Origin: Lepidurus packardi
Taxonomy: Eukaryota > Arthropoda > Branchiopoda > Notostraca > Triopsidae
Direction: 5' to 3'
DNA: 64,000 nucleotides
Assembly: GCA_023053545.1 (NCBI GenBank)
Contig: JAKZAN010000007.1
Location: 6,510,001-6,574,000 of the forward strand
Positions 11,787 through 23,910 of the stretch are shown piece by piece (the first letter of the stretch is position 1; every line of letters starts with the position of its first letter). The notes below the pieces were generated by a model that was given only the letters and a program-made list of their open reading frames with translations, ran no database searches and was not told where the DNA came from. The translations under genes and the position numbers were made by a program.

Positions 11787-13641
11787 GGAAACGTTCAAAG
11801 AACGCAGTTTGCATATCTAAAAAGAACTAACCATCCAAAATATTGGCGAAGGGGAATTTAGCCGGCTGCTTTTAATTTTGTTTTATTTTACCCACGAAAT
11901 AATGCTAAATGCAAGTCAGGTGTTCATTATAAAAGTTCGCTTTTGGGGCCTGACCAGGTGCTCTGATTAGGATTTTAGACAGATGCTTTTGCTCTCTAAT
12001 GTCAACCACGCACTAACATTAAGTTAAAAAAAGCAAGAAAAAGAAGAGAGAGCTGTTCCTCATCAAGGACACTTGAATCTAAGAAATTTGTTCCGTAGTC
12101 GATATCACAGTAACATTGGAATCCCAAACAAGCTTAAAAAGTTGTTATGCAGCTTTGGAAATAAGCTGAATTGACTCAGTTGCTTTCTGGAGGTAACAAC
12201 ACTTCTCCATTTCATTGATTTTGGGCCTTTGTTAATGAAACTCTGGCAGATAAAACAAAAAAAAGTAGAGAAAAGAAAGGAAAACCGGCTAAAAGGGTTA
12301 AATACCTTTTACCAGAGAAACAAGGCTGGAAAACGCAAGGAATAAGATAATGCAAGGTAGCTTTGAAGTTCTTCCCGTGGACTTTTTTTCTCGAGATGTC
12401 GTGATGGGTTGTCGGGTCTTGTAGAAAGAATGGGAACCAGTTATGTGCTGATTCGTAACAACCGACGACATTCCTGCCCGCAGTGTCCGTGGGATTCAAA
12501 TGGGAAGGAGGGGATCGAGGCTTTATAACAGGCTTGAGGTAAGCTAAAACTTAAAAGATTCCCAGCTTTTGAACACTTTGAGCATATACGGGTTTTGAAC
12601 CCCTTAGCCTGGCAAACGTGACTGACATGGAGCAGGATCAGTTTGACTCTTTTCAGAAAAAAACGGTGGTAAACTTCCTCCTCCGCGCAATCAGTTCCTT
12701 AAGGCCGACATACCCGTTTTTTATTGTTGTATATTGGCCTCTTCTAGTTTGCAAAAACCAGGGCATGTCAAAGCCGACTCCTCAGACTTTTTTTTAAGAT
12801 TTTTTGCCCAAGACCATGGGAAGGGTTTTCAACTCTTTTAAAATTCGCAAAACTGCTCGAGAGACGAGTGGGAAATTAGCCCGTGAGGGGTAGTGGACAA
12901 GCAAAGAAGAAGGGTACCCAAGTCCCTGTAGTTAAAAGTGACATTTATGGTTTCCCTTTGGTTTTTGCAAGATTCTGCGAAGTGTCAGCAAGGCGTGTGC
13001 ATGGGGGGAAGAGGGAAAATTTGGGGGGGAAAAGCGGATAGTATAAGGGACACAGAATGTCGGGTTTTGATCGCGAGATGTGTAGCTTACATTCTGGAAC
13101 TCCCAGGACAAGAGACAAAAAGAACCGGTTTGTGGGGACGTGTTTTAATGGCTGCACCGCCTTGCCAAAAGGACATCCAAGGATGTCGTTCGGATAACTT
13201 GTTGAAAAATAATTGTACGCTCGTGAAGATTAGCATCTTTGTAGCCACTTCCGTTCTAAAAAAAAGGCAAAAAAAGACCAAGCAAGTGAAAATGGAGCCG
13301 AGTTAATTATTAGGCCACGCTGCGTTGTATACACACCAAGTTAAGAGGAGGTCTTAACTTTTTTCATTGTTGCCGCATCGGCATTGCCATACGCAATTGC
13401 GTCTCGCAGTCAGGAAACAATATAAGAAAACATTTAAAACGCAAGCTGCAATTTTTAGCTCAACTCCCTCTACTATGTCTTCGACTGAAGATTGTTTTTT
13501 GCGTACGTTGTTTAGCGTTATAACGACCTAATTAAGCGTCGTAAACGAGTCAACTACTGAAACCGAACCATCTTTATGAGTCTATAAACCTGCTGGTGAA
13601 AAACGGTGGGACAGTTATTCCAAGCCTTTTTCTTGTTTTTT

Positions 13642-13662
13642 AAAAAAAAAAAAAAAAAAAAA
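13642..13662 (+). repeat. Poly(A) tract, 21 A
   Basis: Uninterrupted run of 21 A after a T-rich stretch (TTTTTCTTGTTTTTT). No target-site duplication or retroposed sequence was seen next to it, so it is called a simple homopolymer. Confidence 0.8.
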
Positions 13663-15843
13663 TTGCAACGAATGGTACCTGCAGCTTTTGTGTGCCTGTC
13701 AGCCAACGATCGTGTTTCTCGTCTAGTTTAAAATAACCCATTCGGGGTTAATATCTTATGCTGTAAGGCAGTTTACGTTGGAAAGTTTCGTCATCGGTTC
13801 ATTTCGACTTTGAGCGCAATTTCAAGTTGTAAGGTACCGTCCTCAACTAATGGCGTTTTTTGGAGGGAAAAACGGACGAAATGGGGAAGTCTCCAACGCA
13901 TTTTCTATTTATTTTTAGTGTTACAGGAACCGAATTGAGTGGTTCCAGGCCGTTAACTTATTTCCGGTTGAACTACACATGGATAGCCTTTGATGCTTGA
14001 TTTATCTCTCGTTTTCCTTTGTTTTCTCACCTGAAATTTCCCGCTGCAATCAATCGCAAACGAGGTTAATGGCTTTATGTCCTTTTGTGTACAGAGAAAA
14101 GGCAAAAAACTGCGTTCAAGATAAAACCTGTTGATTAGTTCGTCGAAAGTTTGGACGGTTTCCGTACAGCTCGCTTATATTTGTCCTAATCCATGGAGAC
14201 CTCTTATTTGTGATAATTATTAAGGGCAATTTTATCCGCAATTTTATCCGCCGCTTATGTTATCCCCAATACTGAAAACACATCAGCTATCCGATCTAAT
14301 TATGCATACTTTAGTCCTTGGTGGTGATACACGTAGTTCAGTAGCTCGTTGCAGTCAATTATACTTCGCCTGACAAAAACGAGCTAGTCGAAAACCTGAT
14401 TCTTTCCGACGTGTCAGTGCCCCATTTATCATTGGCTGCTTGAGTTACATCACCATACCCGACTAGGTTGTTGGCAATTTTATTGTATTTTTTTCATCGC
14501 GACTAAATTTTTATATGCATATTGCATATCCTTTATTTTATGGCCCTATCCAGCAGTTTTGTACGAAAATTATGCGAGTGGCCGATGGGACCATACAACC
14601 TTGCATTTATGCAAGCTATAGGCACGTTTGACCCCCAAAGAAAAGCCGCCTCCCTTTTTCATTTTTGCGCAAGGAACGGTAGCGTCTGCAAGCCCAAAAG
14701 GTCGCATCCTTGTCCTGATTCTATACATAAAAAAATTGCTTAATGGTTTTTTTCCAAGACCCCCGAAAGTTATGGGCTTTTTGGCCGGGAGTAGTTTTGC
14801 GGAAATGGCCATTTGAGGACGAGGGCCACCGTCGTGCCATTAAATGTTATGGCACTGTCGAGGAGGTCTCCTGCTGCTAGAATGGCCTCTTACCAAAAGC
14901 GCTCTCTGATGGACACGCTCCATCCTCGTATTACTGGATGAAGATACACGTCCATAGCTGCATGAATGACCCATTTCAAAACCGCACATTGCGCCGTTCT
15001 CCATAGTTTCGCGTTAGGCTTAGCTAAAAGTAACTGCCAAAAACGTGCTCTATGGCATCTATTGCTTTTGGCTGCCAAATGGTAGCCAGTAGCAGCTACC
15101 ACGCGTAGCTCCTCAATTCAATGGCTTTATTATGAGGCCAGCCTATTAACTCGAAATGTGCTGACGCTTTAAACTCTTGGATAGCTTAACCACTCGACGC
15201 ATGGGCTTGTAACCCCATGTGCAGCACTTTTTTCCTTAAAAAAGCGCAGCAAATAGAGGAGCAAATACTTCAAAATTAGGCATACCTTTGAGAACGATGC
15301 TGCGCCGTTCCCAGGCTCTTTCCTGCCTTACTTTGGAGCACCCCTTGGATGTTGCTGTTTTCTATTGCGCTGCTCTGCTCTGCGACCAATCCATCATGCG
15401 TCAGGGAAAATAAACCGGGCAGAAGAAGCATTGGGAGGGTTACATTCATATGGAGTCACACGTAATGGCGAGCACAGCGGATTAGTTGGAACCTGGACAA
15501 TGAGCAGCTTACACTTACTCTACCGGGACTTTCAATACTCGAACTTGGCGATGAGACTTCTTAGCTTGAGCATTCTTTAGTAGATAAAAATTATGGAAAA
15601 AGACTTTAAAAAATAAAATTAAACAAATCTTTTTTTTTTCTTTTCTTTGCTTTTGTCAAAAACTGATGGAATCTGTTAAGGATCTTCTTCCACTTGTTGC
15701 ATTTATCCCTTACACAGGACTTGTACAGGACGACCCTATGTTTTCAAGGGGGGTAGAGCAGGGGGATAAAAAAAGTTTTAAAGGGATAGGGATTTAAAAG
15801 GGAGGCTATATGGGGTAGTGTTTCCTGATACCGCTTACCTTTT

Positions 15844-15877
15844 AGGTATATATATATATACACACACATATATACCT
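15844..15877. repeat. TA/CA microsatellite with inverted ends
   Basis: An (TA)n tract followed by (CA)n. AGGTATATAT at the left end is the reverse complement of ATATATACCT at the right end, so the unit can fold back on itself. Confidence 0.7.
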
Positions 15878-16582
15878 GAGGCTTTTTCCCCTCTTGGTGC
15901 ATACGATCTATGGCCTCCCTCCAAATGCTCATCGAATAATGCGGGTTGCTGTTACATCAAGAATGGGGGGCGAGGGAAATCGGGGCGTCCTCCCAACGTT
16001 CCCACACTTTTTAAGCATATCCACACGGAACGAAGACCACGCTTTTAAAAAAAGGTCCATTCCGGCATTGCTTACTTTAATCGGAGTCTCTTACGTTCTT
16101 TATTGAGCCCCATTTGTGCTATCAAATTTTATTACGAGTTCCGAGTCTCCTCGAAGACACATTTTTGTCTGTGAAGCGTTTTTGCCATACAGTTTTTGGC
16201 GAAATGGATTTTTTTGGCGATTGAAGCTAATCAATTGGCGTACATCGTCGCCCTGACACGAGTACTGTGCCGTACTGCTAAAGACAGTCGTGTATTGTTT
16301 CGGGGGTTCTGGGGACAAAGAAAAGAAAAAGTGGGGAAAATGTTTTATGCCTTTGGTTGGCGGGTAACAATAAGCGTCGAGCAGGACGTGCTCAATAGCC
16401 ACCAACACAAAAGGCTGTCGGAAGCTGCTTATCCATTCTAGCGCAATGCTGCAAGTCTCTTGCCTGCTCTCTGCTGTTCTCTGTAGTATATACTGCTCAT
16501 AACAAAAATCTTTGAGAGAACGCCAAGGCAGATATGGGACGCAGAGATTCCCACGGTGTCGACCCCCTCTTGTCTCCCGCAG

Positions 16583-16769
16583 AACATCAGTATGTGCATT
16601 GCCAGGCATTCAGCGTCCGGGGTTCTATTCTCCGCCCAACTTCTGCTCTTATGGACGCTCAACGTCACCGGCGTCGCTTTTCAATGCAGAACTACTACCT
16701 CACCCTCAAACCTTTGGCTCAGGCAGTAAAGACGTCTCTCAGCCAAAGAGAGCAATAGAATGGGGAGAC
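16583..16769 (+). CDS. Weak candidate exon inside intron 3
   Basis: A GC-richer island with a good acceptor (CCCCTCTTGTCTCCCGCAG ending at 16582) and a possible donor GAC|GTACGT at 16769/16770. One frame stays open through it and reads FYSPPNFCSYGRSTSPASL and later SKDVSQPKRAIEWGD, which has the look of coding sequence. It would enter in phase 2 and leave in phase 0, so it cannot be inserted between exons C and D. It could only serve an alternative transcript that joins an unseen upstream exon to exon D, losing the first half of finger 1. A second frame from the same acceptor starts with a hydrophobic run but hits a stop. I do not recognise the peptide; it may be chance. Confidence 0.18.
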
Positions 16770-19465
16770 GTACGTATAACCTTCTTTTTCCCGCAAAAAA
16801 GCAGAGGGGGAGATTTTTTTTTAAATGGAATGCCCTAAAGGGGAATTCTATAAGGGGAATATATGAAGAGAACTAAACTCTGTGGTTAAGATCCAGTAAC
16901 AATTTGGGCACTAATTGCTTGTGGCGTTAAAATTATTTGGCGAGTAATTAACATCAGTTCTTCTCTTTCCGTCTCTCTCTCTGTTTTACAACGCCTACAG
17001 CCCACATTTCATGTCAAACCAGTTTGCTAGCTTGTTAGGTTTTCCAAACGAAATTAAGGACATGGCAATTTGGGGAGATAATGTACTGATGACGTTGGTG
17101 TTTCCAGGTTAATCTTGTTATGCAAATGTACTGCTGTTAATGTGAGGCAAAGTGGTAAAAGGGACACCCTAAGCCTTTTTTTCTCCCGAAGTAGTAAGCT
17201 AGTCTCTTTCTTCGCCCTCTTGAGTTTTAATTCAAGAATAGAATTGGCCCGTCTGGAAAAAAATCTTAGAAAAAGTGTTTCTTTTTAAGAAGGGGGGGAA
17301 TATATGAGGACATATTAAGGGACGGTATACAGGTATATAAGTTTTGCCACGTGGTCGCATAGAAGAGACTAATGGCCAGCTATACGTCCGACTGCCAAAA
17401 CAGACCGCAAAAAACGCCACTTTTTGCAGCACTTTTTCTACGCCTGCGTCTTTAAAGGGCTTTTATTTTATTCCATATAAAACCAGCTGAACGTCTCACT
17501 CCTTTGTACTGGAACATTCGCTTAGAATACGAGCAGGGAGGATGAAATGATAAATATACAAATAAACCAATGCCTTTTAATTAGCTTTTTACACTGCCAA
17601 ATAATTTACATCCGAGAGGAAATGTTAAGGAAATTGGATTTTACAATTGCAGAAAAAACAGCACCGTGTTATCCAAGCATCTTCATCCTTGGGTTCCTTT
17701 TGGGGAAATGCTATATTTCCAGGCAGTCATTCAAGGAAAATTCTTCGATTCAGACATGTACCGCTATAGACCAGTCTTCCCTCACGTTCTGCTTTGATAG
17801 CTTCTAATCTATGTTGCTGGCAATGTTCGAATTCTTACGAAGACGCTGTTTAACTCGTTCGTTCATCCGTCAATCATGAAAAACCGGCTTTTCCTGCAGC
17901 GTCCAAGTGTTTATACCAGGCCGCCAGCGTTTTATGTTTCAGTTCCACGTTTTTTAGTTAATATTGGCTTTAATTTCTCCCTGAAGATAATCAATCGGAA
18001 CTTTTGACCTGAAAACTTTTTTGGAGCCGATTTTTTTTAAAAGAAAGCTATCGTCCTTATCTAGCATTGATCAGTTTCTAGACTTTTTCAGTCTTAAACC
18101 TTACTTACAAATGCTATTTGCGTTCCTGATGTATGTGTGGAGTCTCTTTAGCCTAGTTTCCAGCTTAGAAACGAATTTACGGGGCATTTACCAAGAAGGA
18201 TAGAAATTGAAAGCAAGCTTAGAAAAAGAGAAAGAGAGAGATAGGACAGGAGATGTTTGAAGTTGTGCTTTTTACTATACCAAGTAAGGCCTTTTGTCCC
18301 CCTATATTTGGTCCCCATGCAAGCATTAACGAGCACATTGGGAAAATTCCGTTTCCTATATCCCACTGTGGGTGATGCATTTTGTCATAGGAGTTATGTA
18401 CTAGACACGACAGCCCCCCAATGCACAATCAGGATATGGTGTTGGTCTCATGGCCTTATACCCTGCGCTTGGGAGCCCACAAAGGTAGGAAGAAATGGCC
18501 CCTTTGCATCTTTCTCTTTTCTTTCGCAAACTTACCCACCCCAAGAGGAAGTTTGGGGGTTACTGAGATGACTACGGGGGCAAATCACCCTCTTTTTTTC
18601 GGGGGGCGGTCGAAATGGGATGTTAAACCATAGCTCCCGGTTTGGGTTTTTTGGGCCTTCGCTCGATGACCGAGGTTCAGAAGTGCCGGCGATTTCTAGC
18701 GTAGCACACCTCTACGCTCTTGCGAACGTTTTTGTTGTATTACGTGAGCCATCCAGTCCCGAATAAAAAACGTGTGAGAAAGTTGAGACTTACAAAAAAA
18801 AGGTCGAGTTTTCCTTTGCCTGTTGCTGTTTCGTGTGATTAATGAGCAGTATTTCAGAGCAACGGCGGCGAGTCACCTTTATCATTATTCCACCGGGGTT
18901 TGATTACATAAATTTAACCAAGCTTGACTGGGGAAGTTTTTTCGGTTCTGGCTCCTCGGAACGTCTGAAAAGGACACACGGTTTTGGTTTTGCATCGGTG
19001 ATTCTTTCTCAATGCGCAATGCTCAACCCCTTATTGTTGGCTAATCTTTAAGAGGAGACTTTGGCTTGAGAAGTGATTCGGAGAGTTTCTGCAAGTGCCG
19101 TGTTTGCAGTACGCGTTCGAAACCCCATGATATAGACCTGTGCCATCGGCCACGTGGGGGTTAAGTGGTTCTACTGGCCAGTGTGAAAGAACGTGCTGAA
19201 TGGTGTGGTCAGTGAAACGATTGTCCTCGTTGAAAAGACTGTTACTGACTCGTAAAGCATTGAGCCAAGGGTGTCCAGCCAGCAAACGCGAGCAAAAGTA
19301 ACCTGGTCCACCACCCATCCATCAGAGCAAGTCCTTTTATTCTAATAGAGAGTTGGCTCAAGCCCTGTCCATTGACTATTAGTGAACCCCGAACAGTGTC
19401 TGTCGGATTGTTCCTTTTATTTGTCCCCTTGACCACTGGGTGGGGGACGTCAATCGCCTACCGTC

Positions 19466-19597
19466 ATGGCCACTTTGCTGCAAACAGAGATGGGCAATAC
19501 TCGCCCGGTACATATCTTACAACCCTATGTGGATTACGCTAAAAACTATACGCAAAACAACGAAAATCCTTCCGAGTTTGCCAGTGACAAAGAAAAG
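19466..19597 (+). CDS. Weak candidate alternative first exon in intron 3 (44 aa)
   Basis: ATG at 19466 in a fair context (GTCATGG) opens a frame beginning MATLLQTEMGNTRPVHILQP and continuing hydrophilic to SDKEK, where GAAAAG|GTATCA offers a donor in phase 0. Phase 0 is exactly what exon D (22213) needs, so a transcript starting here could splice straight to the zinc-finger exon and would lack the CXXC half of finger 1. In fly, the rn locus is known to make Rn and Roe proteins from different promoters with a shared finger region, which is the model for this suggestion. The frame also runs on past the donor to a stop at 19681, so an unspliced small frame or chance is equally possible. Confidence 0.2.
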
Positions 19598-22212
19598 GTA
19601 TCACACAACACGTGTTCACTGCTCCAAAGCCGAGAATTGCCTTTTCTAACAGACTTGTGGCCCTTCCACCCAGAGCTGTAGCCATTTGCATCCGTTTATT
19701 TTTAACAGGCCAGAAATAACTGTCTCGACGCTCCTTTGCGTTTGCTCATCTTCGGGGAAAGAATTGTTTTAACTTGTTGCTTGTTTCCGTCAGGAAACCA
19801 TTGTCATTCTTTCTGCATTTCTGGAACGCATTTCTGCATGGGAAACTCATGTAGTCGGACGAGTAGTTACTTGACTTTTTTAGATTTCTTTTAATTTGTA
19901 TTGTTTTTTATTCAATGCAGAATAATTGACATCAAGATGAGATGGAAATAGTGCATGCAAGGCCACTCAGGGATTCATGCAGTGGCTTAGTAAACCAGGC
20001 ACTTGCCCCTTTTTCATTTTAGTTTAACTTTTCTTTTTGGCGGAGACAGTTTGCGCGGACGAACAGACTTAGCCCCCCTTGTTTCGACTTGGGGCTTCGG
20101 TGTCCCACATCCATAACGCCTAGGAAAAGTCATTTGCCTTTTTCTACGAAGCATAAAAGACACGAACATGACGAGAGGACAACAGGTGGATGCGAATTAT
20201 ACTGCCTTGCCTATTTTGCCAACCGTCTGGCTCAAGCATAGCCCAGACTGTTTGAGGAAGCTACTCTCGGGGTCTTTTTTTAATTTTTTTTTTTTTTTTT
20301 GGCGTAGCTTAGTCTTTAATGACGTGATTTATTTGGGCGTTGTAGATGAGGTCAAAGGCGAAGACTCGCAGGCGAAGTCGAGAAACCCAGACAGCATGAT
20401 TACGGGTAGAATGTCGTAGTAAGACGCATAAGGATCAGATGGCAAATAGAAGCTTCTCTGTTGCCTTGCTGCTCCTTCCCATCAAGTCATAGACACTATA
20501 GACTAGACAACGACGCTCATCCCAGAACGCACATAGTGCTGGCTGTTACATGCAGTGCAGTCTCAGATATATCTTTTTAAGATATGGCAACAGACCTTGC
20601 TCCTCTGTCGTTTTTTTCGTTATTTTTTTCTTTTATTTGATTTTATTATTCGGTTAGCAGACTTGGAAGTCACTACGTAGTTAGCAGGTATCACGTAATT
20701 CGACGAACTGTTGCATTCATTAAGTATAACAAGCAAGGCAGCATGCAGACGATCTCGCGAATTTTTATTTTATTTTTCCGCCATCTGGAAACATAAATTT
20801 ATTATGGGAAATCGTTCGCAGCCTTCATAAAACAATTCCCTGTATAATGGTCAAGGTCCCGAGCCAAAACTTTAAGTGATTTAAAAACTATGAGACGTTC
20901 TAAGCCATTTTCTGCGAGTGAAAATATTCCGCGTTTTATCACTCGGGCTTACTTCTGCACCGTTGCTTTTATGGCCCTAGTTCGATATGGTCACGCCGTT
21001 CAGCTCAGCTTGTGTATGCTTGGGAGGGTTGATTGTAAACGGAGCGGCCTGGCGCCGAACCAAAAGAATTAGCTTGACTTGTTTGGTATAAAAACTCTGA
21101 AGAAAATCTAGGGCTAATTTTGCTAGCGATTACTGTTAACGTTATCGTTTCGAGGTTTGGCAACCCGACAATGCATGGCCGAGAATCTGTTGACTTCTAA
21201 GAGTTATGTTCATCAGCTAAGATGCATTTCTTGGAAGGGCAGTCTTAGGCAACTGGTGTCTCATGTTACTCTACTAAAGAAAAAGCTCCTCTTTTCTAAT
21301 TGACAAATGGGTTGCGTGTGGTTTGGTTTGAATGGGTTTCTGTCATTATTGAACTTCTTCGAATGATGTGGTTTTTGGTTTTGAACTTTTTTTTCCCCTC
21401 CGTCTGATTGAGATGATGTACTTTTCTGGGATAATTGTCAACTTTTTCTACCGTATTTATATGTACCATGGTTTTGTGATGCTCATTTGCAAAATCGGAA
21501 TATTTACAGCAACACGTACTTACGGGTGGATGTGTGGGTAGTGGTAGCTGCATGTCTCTGCCTTGGTCCCCAAAGGTAGACTTCTTTTTCTTCGACAATC
21601 GCTTATATCTTTCTATCGTATAGTCCTTCTCGAGCATTAGTTCGATTTTCACACACCTCCAATGAGTGGCAAGCCTATCTTTAACGTGAATTAGCTTTTT
21701 GTCAGTCACAGAGCACACAGTTTTGAATTCAAAAGAGCCCCCTTTCACATTTTTTTTAAATATTTTTTTACTCAATTTTTTCTTTTCTTTTTGTGGCTAT
21801 TCACCTCTCACTGGTTCACTAAGTGATGACCGCACCACTTTGGAACACCCTAAATAAAAAACAAGACAACCTTTTTTTTAGGAACATGTCAAAATCTAAG
21901 TTTTGTTCCAGTTTTTGCTCCGACAACCAAACCTCCTAAAAGGGAGGGGCCGTTGAGAGGAAGTCTTGGTTATTGTTAGGTCATCAGTTAAAGTCGATGC
22001 AGCTCCACAAACCCACTCATTCCTCGCTAGTAAATCAGAGAGAAAAAAAAATTACATAAGATATGAGAGCCGGTTTCAGCCGACTAACTGTCTGACATTT
22101 GGTCAGCATTCAATAAGAAAAAGGCCATTTTCTCGCATTCTTTTTTCTCAAATTAAAAAAAAAAAAAATCTGACCAAATCAACTGACCCCCGTCTGTCTG
22201 TGCTCTTTGCAG

Positions 22213-23391
22213 ATCTTTGGCTCCAAGGCAGACCTGCAGCTCCACACCCAGATCCACATGCGCGAGGCCAAGCCGTACAAATGTTCCCAATGCTCGAAAG
22301 CCTTCGCCAATTCGTCGTATTTGTCGCAGCACACCCGAATCCACCTGGGTATTAAACCCTATCGATGCGAAATTTGCCAGCGCAAGTTTACCCAGCTGAG
22401 TCACCTGCAGCAACACATTCGGACCCACACCGGGGATAAACCGTACAAATGCCGGCACCCAGGTTGCAATAAAGCCTTCTCACAGCTCTCCAATCTGCAA
22501 AGCCATTCCCGCTGCCATCAGACGGACAAGCCCTACAAGTGCAACTCCTGCTACAAATGCTTCACGGATGAAGGATCGCTCCTCGAACACATCCCGAAGC
22601 ACAAGGAGTCCAAGCATCTCAAAACCCACATCTGTCAGTACTGTGGCAAGTCGTACACGCAAGAAACCTACCTGGCGAAGCACATGCAGAAGCACTCGGA
22701 GCGGACGGACAAACGACCCGCCCTGAGCAGCTCGGCTGCCGCAGCAGCCGCTGCGGCGGCGGCGGCAGCTGCCGCGGCCGCTGGACTCCGAGTCGATCCT
22801 ACTTATTGGTCCAAATCCGAAATGGCAGCCTCGAACGCGGGATTGGACATGAACCATGCTCACCACGCTCACAACCACCATGAAAGATCCTCCCTCAATA
22901 GCGAGTCTTGCATCCAGAACTCGAGCGGACTGAGTGACCACAGCAGTCGTCTGCTCGGCCGAGATTCCTTGGATCATCGAAACCTGTCGGAAGACTTGCG
23001 TCACGCCCATCATGTACACGCCCATTCGCATCTCAGCAATCAAGTGGGAGGCTATGAGGGGGCCAAATCTTCTTCTGTCTCCGCGTTCACGCCTATTCAA
23101 GGCGGAATGCTGCCCCTAGGCGCCGCCAGTGGTCAACTTAGCATGGGCGCACCCGCACCCTCTTCGCGCTCTTACTTTTCGTACGATCACTTGGCGTTCT
23201 CCAAAGGCCCGTCCCAAATGGGCATGGGGATGCCATCTATGGAAATGAAGTCCGCCAATTCCTTCAACAATCAGTTAATCCTGCACCAGATCAAAAACTA
23301 CGCGCATCATCCGAACCTGGGAGTGGTAGGAGGCGGAGCATGCGGATCCGTGGCTGATCACTTTGGGCTCGGGAAAGACAAAGGTCAATGA
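22213..23391 (+). CDS. rn: Rotund/squeeze-family factor, terminal exon D (zinc fingers and C-terminus, 392 aa)
   Basis: Terminal exon of a sequence-specific nuclear transcription factor that in flies patterns appendages, eye and neurons. It completes finger 1 (H275, H279 of the joined 656-residue reading) and carries five more C2H2 fingers: C288/C291-H304/H308, C316/C319-H332/H336, C344/C349-H362/H366 (a C-X4-C finger, CRHPGC), C374/C377-H390/H394 and C405/C408-H421/H425. Linkers such as THTGDKPYKC are of the Krueppel type. The fingers, for example KPYRCEICQRKFTQLSHLQQ and HICQYCGKSYTQETYLAKHM, match the rn/sqz/lin-29 family as I know it. All metal ligands are present. After the fingers come a 16-Ala tract (22735-22782), two His-rich patches, Ser- and Met/Gly-rich stretches, and a distinctive NQLILHQIKNYAHHP motif (617-631) near the C-terminus. 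The stop is TGA at 23389-23391. Whether it is the rn or sqz orthologue cannot be settled without a tree. Confidence 0.95.
   Translation: MFGSKADLQLHTQIHMREAKPYKCSQCSKAFANSSYLSQHTRIHLGIKPYRCEICQRKFTQLSHLQQHIRTHTGDKPYKCRHPGCNKAFSQLSNLQSHSRCHQTDKPYKCNSCYKCFTDEGSLLEHIPKHKESKHLKTHICQYCGKSYTQETYLAKHMQKHSERTDKRPALSSSAAAAAAAAAAAAAAAAGLRVDPTYWSKSEMAASNAGLDMNHAHHAHNHHERSSLNSESCIQNSSGLSDHSSRLLGRDSLDHRNLSEDLRHAHHVHAHSHLSNQVGGYEGAKSSSVSAFTPIQGGMLPLGAASGQLSMGAPAPSSRSYFSYDHLAFSKGPSQMGMGMPSMEMKSANSFNNQLILHQIKNYAHHPNLGVVGGGACGSVADHFGLGKDKGQ
22735..22782 (+). repeat. rn: Poly-alanine tract (16 codons) in exon D
   Basis: Sixteen consecutive Ala codons with mixed third bases (GCT, GCC, GCA, GCG) directly after finger 6. 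Because the codons are mixed, the tract is not a simple slippage repeat and is probably kept at the protein level. Alanine tracts of this kind are common in repressor domains of developmental regulators. Confidence 0.95.
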
Positions 23392-23910
23392 AAAGATGAG
23401 TCGTGAAGATTGAACGCGTCCACATCGCGTTGAATGGTAGAAAACACAGCCTTAGCAGAGGGAGAGCGACAAAGATGGAACTGAAAAGAATTGGCAGAAT
23501 GACGCGCAACCAGAGCAGTTTAAAAACTCCGCCTTGGCTAGTCGACGAGGATGAAAAAGCCCCTGTAGCTAGGCATCCCGAGCTTTTCTTGACCCCTAAA
23601 CGGATCCCAATCTATTGGCGTTCAGCTAATGCACTACACGTTCGCCTCCTGATTGTTTCCTTCGTTTCGACAAAGCCACCAGGCTGGAAAAAAAAAAAAA
23701 AAAACTTTACTCACAGCAAATGGATCCCAATCGGCGGTACAAAAAAGTAAAAAATTTAATTTCTTGGAAAATTTTGCGATATGTTGGCAAAACCAAAAGC
23801 GTCTGCAAGACGTTCGGAATAGTGTCAGATTGATTTCAAATCTTTCCCGCGGAAAACTTTTGACCTTAAAAATTGAAATTGAAAAAAATAAAAACGGATC
23901 CACTCTTATA
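23392..23910 (+). terminator. rn: 3' UTR with candidate polyadenylation signal
   Basis: The only AATAAA hexamer I found in the first kilobases after the stop is at 23887-23892, within GAAAAAAATAAAAACGG. That gives a 3' UTR of about 0.5 kb. The position is plausible, but the hexamer sits in an A-rich patch, and the downstream GU-rich element is not obvious, so a longer UTR cannot be excluded. Confidence 0.35.

Larger units (their letters stand above)
11024..22212 (+). other. rn: Intron 3 within window (11.2 kb)
   Basis: Donor GTAAGG at 11024; acceptor GTCTGTCTGTGCTCTTTGCAG ends at 22212. This is by far the longest intron, as is usual for introns carrying enhancers or alternative promoters in developmental regulators. 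It contains a TAAT-rich cluster (11696-11786), a 21-A run (13642-13662), a short TA/CA repeat (15844-15877), two weak candidate exons (16583-16769 and 19466-19597) and several 150-170 codon open frames on the minus strand (16100-16609, 21296-21775) without recognisable content. Confidence 0.8.

Noticed and set aside
12585-12625. B-box-like GGTTCAAAACC on the minus strand suggesting a tRNA
   Set aside because: No matching A box and no cloverleaf can be drawn; other GTTCGAAACC-like strings (for example near 19113) fail in the same way.
16100-16609. 169-codon minus-strand open frame in intron 3
   Set aside because: No recognisable motif, overlaps frames on the other strand, and has no splice or promoter context; consistent with chance in a locally GC-richer patch.
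19031-19436. Two overlapping minus-strand frames (95 and 64 codons) beside the candidate exon at 19466
   Set aside because: They are in different frames, have no known motif, and cannot be joined without assuming a frameshift.
21296-21775. 159-codon minus-strand open frame in intron 3
   Set aside because: Lys-rich because of A/T tracts and without known domain; length alone is not enough to call a gene in a 64-kb window.
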